A program made the position numbers and the translations under genes. Below the pieces are notes generated by a model. The model saw nothing but the letters and a program-made list of their open reading frames with translations. It had not been told where the DNA came from and ran no database searches. A DNA stretch of 64,000 nt from Cichorium intybus (Eukaryota > Streptophyta > Magnoliopsida > Asterales > Asteraceae), in the NCBI GenBank assembly GCA_023525715.1, contig CM042009.1, positions 123,446,819 to 123,510,818 of the forward strand, written 5' to 3'. Of the stretch, positions 21,502-31,408 are shown one piece after another. The number at the start of each line of letters is the position of its first letter. The stretch's first letter is position 1.

Positions 21502-22157
21502 CTAAAAACCTAAGGCCAACATTTATTTCTAAAGATCAAATTAAGAATAACCAACCTTTTGATCTTGTTCTTGAAGCTAGCAGTAAACAGATCCTACCTC
21601 AAATGCAAGTCACACCCAAAGCAATGGAGAAGAGATTCCAGCAGAGTAACACAGAGAGAGAGGAGGCGTGATTTTCAGGGAGCCAGGAGGTTCCTTATAT
21701 AGCCTTCTATGGTTACACGTGAAACCCTAGAGGAGCCTCCAAAGTAGGCAAGTTTGTTGACCACTTGGACCAGACTTCTCAAGCCCTAATTAGGGTTTCA
21801 CCACCTATGGAGAAGCCTCCATAGTTGGCGCCACTTTTGGCCCCTAGCAACTGGCTTGCCAGTTATTCAACTATTGAATAAATACAAACCAGTCCCTGCA
21901 CTTATAATTAATTTATTTAATCACTAAATTAAATCCAATTAATTCTAGATTAAATCTCAATTAATTATTATAGTTTCTAATTAATAAACTATTTATTTAT
22001 TTCTATTGATTTATTAAAAATTAATAAATCAACCTATCACTCTACTGAACTCTACACTAAACCTCCAGCTATGAGGGCAACCCAAATGGACTTTGCTTCA
22101 ATTAACAAGATAAATACAATTATAAGTCATGGCTTAGACACCAAATACAACAGGGTG

Positions 22158-23091
22158 TTCATTTTTGGGTTACCCAATTAACCCGAATAAGGGTTTAATT
22201 AAAAAAAGTAAAATTTTTGTATTTCATTTAAAATCATGGGTACTTTGGTCCATATAGAAATCAGGGGATACGAGAATACGTGATACAATCCGATATCATA
22301 CATCTCCTAAATCCCTATTCATCAAGTCAAGTCTCACACTCTCACAGTCTCACTGAAGACACCTCCAACTCCATGCTCCAGCCGCCGGGCCTCCACCGAT
22401 CCACTCCACCCTCCGGCGACGGCCGACGACCAGCCCTCCATTCCACCCTCCGACGAACTCTCAGAGACTCTCCACTCTCCATCACGATTCACGCTTCACG
22501 GCTTCAGTGATTCCTGCATCGAACCCAAATCAAAGCCAAGGTAAACCTTTCCTTTATTCTTTTGTTTCTTCCTTTCTGAGAAATTGCCGTTGCTAGAAGC
22601 GATTATTTTAATTTTGAAGGAATGATTTTGCCTGTTGCTGTAGCTGTTTCTTTGAATTTTGAAGCAACTATTTTGAACCGATTACTTTATGTCTTTCTGA
22701 GAAATTGGTGTTGTTGTTTCTTTATTTTTTATTTGATTATGTTTGGGTCATTGGGTGTATTAATCTGGAGCCTAAGATATTTCTGTTGCTGACTTGCAGG
22801 AGCCTGTAATTGATTATGTCCTTCTGTTTCTGTAAACTGTAATCTTGTTAATTTATTTCAATGTGTTGTTGTTGTTAATTTATTTCAATATGTTGTTGTT
22901 GTTAATTTATTTCTATTGCTGACTTGCATAGAAAATTAATCTATGTTGTTTGTTGTTAATTTATTTCAATGTGTATATTAATCTATGTTGTTTGTTGTTT
23001 ATGTGTTTATGCGTTTATGTTTGGGTGTAAAGTGTATTAATGTTCCTATAAACTGTAAATTTATTACTAATTGTGTTTTTTTAATTGATTC
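22158..23091 (+). other. hAT 5' leader (promoter, 5' UTR, probable intron)
   Basis: This lies between the solo-LTR insertion and the transposase ATG. A CT/CCG-rich stretch (22320-22540) is followed by a donor-like CAAG/GTAAAC (near 22540), T-rich sequence and acceptor-like TTGCAG (near 22798), so a 5' UTR intron is plausible but inferred. GTTGTTAATTTATTTC-type short repeats occur at 22860-22965. Confidence 0.5.
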
Positions 23092-23451
23092 ATGTCTATA
23101 TCGATTAATTTGAGTGATGACAAAACAAATCAAACAATGGATAATGAAAGCACCGCGAAAGCCAATGGCGCCTCACAACCAGAAGTGAAACGTAGGCAAA
23201 CTAAGAAAAGATCAGATGTTTGGACTCACTTTTCTGAATTTGATGATGTTACGAGTGTATTGAAAAGCGAGTGCAACTATTGCGGTAAAGAATACTTTTC
23301 TAGTTCTAGTAAACATGAGACTAGTAGTCTGTGGACACATTTGAATGGATGTCTACCTTACAAGGCGACACTTGGTGATAGTCAAACACAACTCACTTTC
23401 CATCCAATAAGATGATTGCATGGAAGTTCGACCAAAAAGCTAATAGGGATG

Positions 23452-25735
23452 TGTTGTGTTTTCAAACATACATATAAAACACCCAGAAACGGCACCAAGA
23501 AACTTGATGTGTTACTAGCGTATATAAGATTTTCGAAAATGATTTTCACATTAGTTTTACATTTTTAAACAGGGAAATACCATGTATGAATAGAACAACA
23601 CAATTAGGCAAGTGTACCTAGTCGATTGTAGTATAGTAATGGTAAATCCAGGTTGTCGACCCAAGGGAAAACGGCTATCTTTAAGTTAAGAAAATCAATT
23701 ATCAATTAACAATTATTAAAGCAAATACTCAGAGGCGAGTTTTAATGAAAACTCGTAAAACTTTGATTATAAAATAAATGACGAAATAATAAATGATCAT
23801 AACAAAAATAACAAGGGAAGCTTTCGTCTAGGATTTGTTGATTCATATAAACATATGTTGACTAGTTTTGATTATGTGCAATGAGTTTAAATAGGTTGCA
23901 TTAAGTGGTAGGATCGTATGGTCAAGTCACCATTTCTATGACTGCTAAGTTAAAATAGCACAATGGTCATGCAACTAAATAACTAATAATCATCAAGTAT
24001 TAATACAATCTAGCATGCAAACATAGCCCATATCCTAATGGTCAAAGTGATATGTTCATACAATCAATGGTCATGAGTTGCAACTAAATGTGATATAAGT
24101 CTTATTTCACTAATCAAGTTTATAACTTAGATAACCTTCCTAGTTAAATGGTCAATAACTAGTCCAATGATATGATATATAGTTGTCAATTATACATCAC
24201 AACGGTTCATGTGATCAATACGTTTAAATGGCCATTTAAACTTAATCATATGAAGATGGCAATCAAGAATACAAACTGTAACCACATTTAATATGTATAA
24301 CATGCAAGTTATATATCCTAACCGATGTTAAACTCAAATCAAGAACTAGATCAACACATATTATATTAATGAATCAACATCAACTAGGCAAAAGTTACGG
24401 GAAATATAAATTACAAAACATAAAAGTAAACATTAATACTTAGATTCGATTGAACCATCTAGTTATGTTTGATATGTTATTAGTGCAATGGATATTGAAC
24501 GTTAAATACCGATTTCTAAAGTGATTAGATGTTTTGGTCCAACTACCTAATCCTATGATTATAAGGTCATTAATGGCAATGGTCATGCGATTATATATTC
24601 CAAATAATCATGTATTGGTTCGTATCATACAAGGTTCATTCGAGCTTTTGATCTCAATGGTCATGATAATCAAATTAGTTTGTACAGATTGGTCCTCTAG
24701 TACAAACTTTGCATATACATACAAGATTCTACCTTCGTGACTTAACCCTAGGATTTGGTCCATCACTAGTCATATCTGCCTAATGGTCATAGCACAGTTA
24801 TGATATAAGTCATATAGTCAGATTGGTCCTCTAGACTAAAATAACTCAGCAATAAGTCCAAAAGGAAGGTTCTTTAACGTATCTGATAGTCAAATGAATT
24901 ATGCGAGATAAAATATAAAATGCTCACTATCTGATAAATAACAATCAAATCATAACCAAACAGTAATCAAATCTAAGTAATAAATAATGTTTATAACATA
25001 ATATGAAGAATACGGCCTAGGAAATCATAATAGAATGCTAAACATATATAAAGCAAACCGAATGAAGTCCCGGCCGAACATTCTTCAAGCTCTCGATTCC
25101 ATAGGTTCCCCTTTGATTTTACAAGCTTTCTGGCAGATGCAGGAGGCAAACTACCGAGTTTGGTGGTGTAGAGGTGCAGAGATGTGATCTGGTCTGAAGG
25201 TGATGTCCAAAAGAAGAGCTGAAGGGCTTGTATTTATAGTGGGCACTGGCGTTGGGGCGGTGCGCCTAAAGGAGGGGCGCGGTGCGCCTTTGTGGATCTC
25301 AGCACGTTGGCCACTCAGCGAAGCACGTGGGTTTGCATGTGGGTTTCACTTTAATGTCGGATCTGAAGCGCGGTGCGCCCAAAAGTAGGCGGGGTGTGCC
25401 CTTGCACATGCATGGCATGTCCTTTGAATCATTGGATGAACGCACGCTTGATTATTTTACTCAAAAGTCGGACGAAAAGCGAATTCAGGAATCTTCCTGG
25501 GCGCAGTGCGCCTGGATGTGGGCAGGGTGCGCCCATGGCTTCTGGCAGTTTTGCACTTTGCTTCTTTTTAAGCTCAAATATTTGTGTAATTCGTTCCTTA
25601 GCTCCAAACGCGTCTTTTTAGCTTCAAAACAAATATTTAAGCATATTAGGTATCTTTTAGTTCATAACATATATAAAACTAAACTAAAATCACACTGATA
25701 TCGTGCGGAAAATATGTATAATTTACGCGATATCA
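23452..25735 (-). mobile_element. LTR-like insert (probable solo LTR) inside the hAT transposase gene
   Basis: It begins TGTTGTGTTTTC and ends GCGATATCA, flanked by a perfect 5-bp duplication GGATG (23447-23451 and 25736-25740). It is 2284 bp with no coding capacity. Minus orientation is favoured by a reversed TATA box (25231-25239) downstream of a CpG-rich array. Near the left edge the minus strand reads TTGGTGCCGTTTCTGGG, a diverged match to the tRNA-Asp primer site seen at 47946. It may therefore be an LTR with a short remnant of internal sequence; this is uncertain. The motif AATGGTCAT recurs at least eight times. The relic at 40960-42060 is related. Confidence 0.8.
25231..25535 (-). promoter_or_regulatory. 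TATA box and CpG-rich box array of the LTR-like insert
   Basis: On the minus strand CTATAAATA lies downstream of five GC-rich boxes (GGGGCGGTGCGCC, GGGGCGCGGTGCGCC, GCGCGGTGCGCCC, GGGCGCAGTGCGCC, GGGCAGGGTGCGCCC on plus). This is an LTR-promoter-like layout. Confidence 0.6.
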
Positions 25736-27383
25736 GGATGCATTGTCTTATATGCTTGTCGTAAACGAACTTCCTTTTTCATTTGTTGAGACTAAAGCTT
25801 TTAGACATTATTCAATCCTGAGTCAACCACTTTTTTAAAATCACATGTAGAACTACTACTGCTAAAGATATCCTAGAATTGTATGATGTTGAAAAAAGAA
25901 AGTTGCTGCTTTAATGAAAAAAACAAAGGTATGATATGTTTAACAACAGACTCTTGGACGGCGGTAAACAGGATCAACTATATGAGTCTAACTGCACATT
26001 TTGTTGATAATGATTGGAAGTTGACCAAAAAAGTGTTGAATTTTTGTCTTATTGATAGTCATTGTGGAGTTGAAATTGGAAAAGCAATTGAGTTGTGTTT
26101 GATAGATTCGGGGATTGATAATGTGATGACAATTTCATTTGATAATGCTAGTTCAAACGATGTGGTGATTGATTATTTGAAAAAGAAGTTTACATCTTGG
26201 CCTAAGTGTATTTTGAAAGGAAAATGGGTCCATGTTAGATGTATGACACATATTTTGAATTTAGTTGTTCAAGATGGTATCTCGTATGTCGGTGATTCCG
26301 TGAACAAAGTTAGGGCGGCGATAAAGTGGATTCGGCAATCTAATTCAGGAATAAACAATTTTAAGAAGTATGCCGAAATTGAGAAATGTGGTAGTAAAAA
26401 AAGTTTGGTGTTAGATGTTGCAACACGATGGAACTACACTTACTTAATGTTGGAAACGGTTGAAGTGTATGAAAAGGCTTTTGCTAGATATGATAATGAA
26501 TACCCACATTTTGGTGATCACCTTGCAAAGTTACATTTTGAGGTACCGTCCGAGTATGATTGGAATAATGCTAGGAAATTGATGCGGTTCCTAATGCCTT
26601 TTTTGATGTGACTGTAAAGTTATCGGGGACACTTTATGTTACATCACATATGTTTCTTGATGATATGACTTCGATTTTTGTTCTTTTGCATAATGATTTG
26701 GCATGCTTGGAAGATATGGGTTTGCTAGGCATGTTAAACACGATGAAGAAAAAATTTGACAAGTACTTTAAAGATATTGAGAAAGCCAACATGCTACTTT
26801 ACATTGCAACGATACTTGATCCTACAAACAAACTAGCATATTTGGATATTTTACTAGTTGACGTTTACGGAAAAGAAGATGGGACTATAATAAGGAAAGC
26901 AGTTGAGGATGCTTTGCATGAGTTGTATGATGATTATGTGAGAATTCATGGTTCTTCAACCGGTTCTTCTAATTCATCGTCTTTGGGAAAATGTCCAATA
27001 ACCAATGATTCCATTTCAAATCCTACGATGAGAGATAAGTTAAGGGAGAAGATGAAGATGCAAATGAGTGGGTCGATGGACAAAAAGATCGAGTTGGACA
27101 AATATTTGAGTGAAGTTGTCAAAGATGAATCCGAAAAATTTGACATGTTTTATGGTGGAAGGTGAATGAAATGAGGTTTCCTATTTTATCTTTGATTGCT
27201 CTAGACATCTTGGAGATTCCTGTATCAATGGTTGCTTCTGAATCGGTATTTAGCACAAGCGGGAGAGTTCTTGATACATTTAGGATTTCTTTAACTTCTA
27301 AAGTTATTGAAGCCCTCATTTGTACACAAGATTGGTTCCTCCATTTAAGTTGTAACCCAGGTGTTGAAAAAGATTTCGATTGA

Positions 27384-27946
27384 CTAACATTCCTTTAAGA
27401 AGGTACAATCTACTAATTTTAATAGTTTACTACTTTATAATTATATACTCATTTACATTTGAATTGCTTTAACTCTATTCAACTTTTTCATTGTAGAAGT
27501 GGCAAGTGGAAGTGCGTCTAACCAAATCTAGAAGTTGTGGTCATGTTTGATTATGCTTTTGTAATGTTTGAACTTTGTTTTGAACTTTATTTCCGTTTGT
27601 AATGTTTGAATTTTATTTCCGTTTTTAAACGTTTGTACTCTATTTCCATTTGTAATGTTTGAATTTGCTTATGTAATGTTTGTACGAATGGAATGAATTT
27701 GTGTTTGAATGAAATTTTGTAGGAATGAAACTGAATTTGAATGGATAAATGGCTAAAAATGGATATACGTACTTCTGTTACCCAATAACTCATACCCGAA
27801 TAAGCCGTTACCCAAATAACCCGTACCCGAATAACCCGAAAACCGAATTACCCGAACCTTATACAGTTCGGTTTCGGCCGGTTAACCCACCACCCAAAAA
27901 CCCGAATAACCCGAAAACCGAATTACCCGCCCGAGTAACACCCCTG
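27384..27946. repeat. hAT 3' region and right subterminal repeats
   Basis: The 3' UTR includes several TTTGTAATGTTTGAA-like repeats (27540-27690). It is followed by a dense array of CCCGAATAACCCGAAAACCG-type units (27780-27935) and the terminal CACCCCTG. The array pairs with inverted CGGGT motifs at the left end, as expected for hAT transposase-binding sites. Confidence 0.85.
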
Positions 27947-27954
27947 CTACCAGG

Positions 27955-30045
27955 CATTCTTCTTGCCACAAGAGGTAAGGGCTTTATGTACTCAGTTTCG
28001 GCCTAAAGGTTATTGCCATTAACTGTTTGGATGTTTGAGGAGTAACTTTGAATAAATTTTATTTTCGAAAAGTAATCATTAATATATCCATCATGTGTTT
28101 GATGGATATAATTAATGGCAGCGATCACATGCACACATGGGATCCATAATAAATCCTATAACCTGCAAGAAGAAGCCTTGGCCTCCAAGTCCACCATATA
28201 GATATCACAACCTCTTCTAGCTTAAAAACGTATCTTTCACTATGAATAATTAACCAAAATCTACAATTATTGTAACAGTTAGTAACACCCCTTTAGATGA
28301 AGATTAAAATTGTTAAAAGAATAACTTTCGTACCTCATGTTCTTCGCAATAAGGTTCATTTTCCTTATCACTGCTGGACAAATATTGGAATTCCATTTGT
28401 TACTTTACTCATTCATGTGTGCAAACATGTCCATAATATTAATTCTTATCTCTTCAAGAATGGTTATCAAAGTTTTTTTTCTTGCCTCCAAAATTATTGA
28501 TTTGAAGCACTCTGAGATTCCATTCTCAACTGCTTCACAAACATAACCTTAACCAAAGCAGGCTCTACACCATGATTTTGGTTGTTTTGACATCAAATAC
28601 TCATAAGTCGAAGGACTCAATTTCTTAATGGTTTCCATGTACGTCTTAAAGTCTCCTTCAACATAAATCATTGATGCAACCCAAAACAGTTTTTTAAACT
28701 CTAACCCTGTGAAAGCTTTTCTAAATTTGGCATAAATGTGGCGAGCATACGGCCTATGCTCAACATTTGGCAATATATCTTTTATTGATTCAAGAAAACC
28801 CTACAAAAATGGGATTAGATTAGTCAATATGTATAAAATTAATTAGCATAACATTTAATGAAAATAACTAACCTTCTGTTGATCCAATATCACTACCAAT
28901 CACTTGCTTCCATCAAGGTCTAGATCAACAATTAGAAGCTCTAGAAACCAAGTCTAGTTAGGATTATTTTCAACATCCACAACAACCCAAGCCATTTGGT
29001 AGACCTGATTATTGGCATATCTACCTATGACTGTCAACAACTCACCATTTACCTCCCCCTTCAAAAAACACCCATCCAAACCAATTACTCTTTGACACCC
29101 ACTTTTCCAGTCTTCACTTAAAGCTTTAAAATCGATGTAAAATATATGGAAATAGTTTTTTCCATCTGGGTTGCCAATTACATAAACCTTGCATGTCGAC
29201 CCTAGATTAGATCTTAACAACTCATGGGTATAATCCCATATCCTAGCATAATGATCAATCAATTTACCTTTAATCAGCTGCTTGGCCCATAATTTTTCCC
29301 TACGACACTAACCTATTGACAAAACACACATATACTTCTGTATGATATCAGCCATCGTCTCCTTGTTTTTCATATTGGGATTATTTGCAATTTCATTGAT
29401 AAACTGCTTGCCTATCCATTCAAGGGTAACTAGTGATCCAAATTTAAAGTTTCTAGAACAAACATGATTACTGGTTTAGCTTTTGATTTGGAATGATCTT
29501 TCATTGAACATCCAAGTTGCATAGACTCTGAAAGGGATTTCAGTAGTCTCTTTTCTATTCCAACATCTTGCAACAATTCGCACACTTCTTAAAATATATC
29601 GCATACCTGTTTGCCACTTCATAATCTTTTACAAATTTCAACTGTCTAGGAGACTAAAAAATGTCACCACGTTTTGGTTCCATCTTGTGTTTGGATCGTG
29701 AGATTTTTACCACCTGTTGATCGTCTTCATCACTTTGCAAATCATCCGCTTTGTATATTTGTGCTCTTATTTTATCAGCCATGCTTGAGTTGCTTATGTT
29801 TTCATCAATAAGAAGCACATTAAGAATACGTCCTTACACTTATCGAGGCTGGTCACGAACTGTTACCCTGGTTCATGGTCCATGTAAATACCATGAAGCT
29901 TAAAATCCATGTCGTTTAAACCAAAGAATGGGTCGTGTAAACCAGAAAACGTGCCTTTATATCCTTCATCTAGTAAATCTATTACAAGAACCTCCCACGA
30001 ATCAAACTCTATTGTTGTCGAACACCCCCTTTTGGTGATGATCAC
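27955..30045 (-). pseudogene. MULE transposase, N-terminal and DDE catalytic part (pseudogene)
   Basis: Reading downward from about 30045, an N-terminal segment is followed by the conserved plant MULE region with SFQIKS, KFGSLVT.EWIGK, QKYMC and ARIWDYTHELLRSN (29262 on). The DDE core follows with VIGLDGCFLKG, GELLTVIGR, ANNQ and VVVDVEN (to 28954), then PNVEHRPYARHIYAKFRK and KSWCRACF (28773-28549). Fragments of the C-terminal region (NGISECF, MNLI) run down to YIKPLP.VARRMPGR at 27955, where the hAT interrupts it. Multiple stops and frameshifts are present. The rest of the protein is at 3916-5128. Confidence 0.92.
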
Positions 30046-30092
30046 TTTCGTTTACCCAAGAATTATAGAAAGGCGATGTACGAAAAGGTGGT

Positions 30093-30267
30093 TCATGCAA
30101 AAGGTGATATGCAAGTGATGAGTGTAACCGGCTAGCAGGCTGTTTACCTTCCAAATGCCATAAATGCAATAATCAACCCAAACCATAGGTTTTAATGAAC
30201 AAAAATTACATTAAAGGATAAATCCTAACATTTGTGACAGATATAAGGGATTTTATGACATTTTCCC
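30093..30267. repeat. MULE right terminal inverted repeat
   Basis: This is the inverted partner of 1-137, plus about 38 outer bases missing from the left because of the window edge. The outer boundary at 30267 is inferred. Confidence 0.82.
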
Positions 30268-30350
30268 AAATAAAAACCCTAACACCCCAAAAGTCCCATC
30301 TCTGTTCTCACCAGAAAAGGTCAAGATAACATCTCCGTCATAGCTTACCC

Positions 30351-30492
30351 TCTGAAATCCTCGCCATTGTCGGCCTTAATGGCACCGAAAAATCCACTGT
30401 GCTTGACGTTTTAGCCGCACGGACTGCGCCGACAGCCGGCACCCTCTTTCTCAATTCATCTCCATGCAAGCCTTCATCCAATATGTATAATT
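30351..30492 (+). pseudogene. ABCG-type ABC transporter fragment
   Basis: About 46 codons read EILAIVGLNGTEKSTVLDV and continue LAARTAPTAGTLFLNSS. This is the nucleotide-binding-domain start of plant half-size ABCG (WBC) transporters. The Walker A motif reads GLNGTEKST where the family has GPSGxGKST, so a key Gly is Glu. The homology ends after about 140 bases and an in-frame stop lies upstream, so it is a dead fragment. It lies just outside the MULE right end; the MULE may have landed in or beside a degraded ABCG copy. Confidence 0.8.
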
Positions 30493-31082
30493 TGTTGCAT
30501 TCATGAAATGTTTGGCAAAGGGTTTTTAAATCGGTACAATTTTTCTTATTTTTGAATGAGATTCAACTATGATCACGTACATTCATATTAGGATGGGAAA
30601 TCAGACTTGTGTGGCCACTTGGGATGACTTGGGTATCCAAATTTGAGATGTTGAGATTTTTGTGATGAGATTTTAAATAGCCTCTCTTACACATGGGATT
30701 TTTACCCCCATGTGGTATATTTTTCATGGCTTTTTGGTTACTAGATTGAATATGTTTGAGCAAGAGTGTTTAGTTTGTTTTGTGTTATCTTTACACATGC
30801 CCTATTAAACATCAACTATGAGATATTTTGGACTTCATATGACTTGGTGATTTGGACTTTATAACAATATCATGCATTGCATTACTTCCACTATTTTTAC
30901 GTGGTGATGTTTATTGCGTTTTATAATGTTAAAAAATGTACTTTGTGTTTGCAATGGTCTTCTCTAAAATTGAAGTTTTCGTAATCCTTTTGAGTATGTA
31001 AATGTTTTATGGGGTTTTTACATTGTACATGGATTGGGTAAACACCTATATTCATTTTAAACTGTCAAACCCTGGTAATGCA
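30493..31082. other. AT-rich spacer, nothing recognised
   Basis: There are no coding, repeat-end or RNA signals I can support. Short frames here lack any recognisable motif. Confidence 0.5.
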
Positions 31083-31408
31083 CACTAGGTTCCTCAAGCC
31101 AAACATAGTAGTTTGACATATTAGTTTAGTAGATGTAGATGGAGATTGAAGGTTGAAGAGCATAAAGACATTTATAAGATATTTTTTTTATAGATGTCTG
31201 AGATAACATTACTTTCCCTTAGTCTATCACTTATGTTGTTACACCCACTATGTTCCTCAAGCCAAACATAGTAGTTTGACATATTAGTTTAGTAGATGTA
31301 TTTGGAGATTGAAGGTTGAAGAGCATAAATACATTTATAAGACATTATGCATAGATGTCTGAGATAACATTATTTTCCCTTAATCTATCGCTTATGTTGT
31401 TACACCCC
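31083..31408. repeat. Tandem duplication, two copies of about 163 bp
   Basis: Copies 31083-31245 and 31246-31408 both begin CACTA(G/T)GTTCCTCAAGCC and end with TTGTTACACCC. They differ at roughly ten positions by eye. The unit has no coding capacity. Confidence 0.92.

Larger units (their letters stand above)
5279..22152 (-). mobile_element. Copia-type solo LTR (family B), split by a complete copia element
   Basis: The left piece (5279-5375) begins TGAAGGGTTTTT and the right piece (21507-22152) ends AATACAACA. The flanks are GGGTG at 5274-5278 and 22153-22157, a perfect 5-bp target duplication. Joined, the LTR is about 743 bp and closely resembles the reversed copia LTR at 58116-58885. No internal region or partner LTR exists, so it is a solo LTR in minus orientation. 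It inserted into the hAT and was then hit by the copia element 5376-21501. Confidence 0.92.
23092..27383 (+). pseudogene. hAT transposase (BED finger; pseudogene, split by an LTR insert)
   Basis: The N-terminus at 23092 is followed by a BED-type zinc finger: VWTHFSEF, CNYCGKEY, then a THLNGC His/Cys end. After 23451 the gene is interrupted by an LTR-like insert and resumes at 25736 (DALSYMLVVNELPF). The RNase H-like catalytic region includes CLTTDSWTAVNR and HVRCMTHILNLVVQDG. The C-terminal hAT dimerisation domain (VSMVASESVFSTSGRVLD, FRISLTSKVIEALICTQDW) ends at 27383. About 670 codons without the insert is typical for plant hAT (RICESLEEPER/Ac type). Frameshifts near 23413, 25908, 26600 and 27150 show it is inactive. 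Confidence 0.93.
5129..27946 (+). mobile_element. hAT DNA transposon, enlarged to 22.8 kb by nested retroelements
   Basis: The ends are TAGGGGTG (5129) and CACCCCTG (27939-27946), flanked by a perfect 8-bp duplication CTACCAGG (5121-5128 and 27947-27954), which is diagnostic of hAT insertion. The first base is T where the inverted repeat predicts C, so the left terminus carries a mutation. Internally there is a BED-finger hAT transposase relic (23092-27383). Arrays of ACCCG/CGGGT motifs next to both ends are likely transposase-binding subterminal repeats. Removing the insertions (5279-22152 and 23452-25735) leaves about 3.7 kb. It interrupts the C-terminal coding region of the MULE. Confidence 0.95.
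1..30267 (-). mobile_element. Mutator-like (MULE) DNA transposon, host of a nested insertion stack
   Basis: The first 137 bases align without gaps, at roughly 80% by eye, with the reverse complement of about 30093-30229, so both terminal inverted repeats are visible. About 38 outer bases of the left repeat lie before the window. A MULE-type transposase pseudogene sits between them on the minus strand. Removing the solo LTR (282-3296) and the hAT (5129-27946), each with one target-duplication copy, leaves about 4.4 kb, a normal size for an autonomous MULE. The right end at 30267 is inferred from where the terminal-looking GGGAAAATGTCATAAAA begins on the minus strand. The 9-bp target duplication cannot be checked because the left end is cut off. 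Confidence 0.9.

Noticed and set aside
22280..22510. 76-codon frame before the hAT transposase
   Set aside because: It lies in the CT/CCG-rich 5' leader and ends well before the BED-finger start; more likely untranslated leader.
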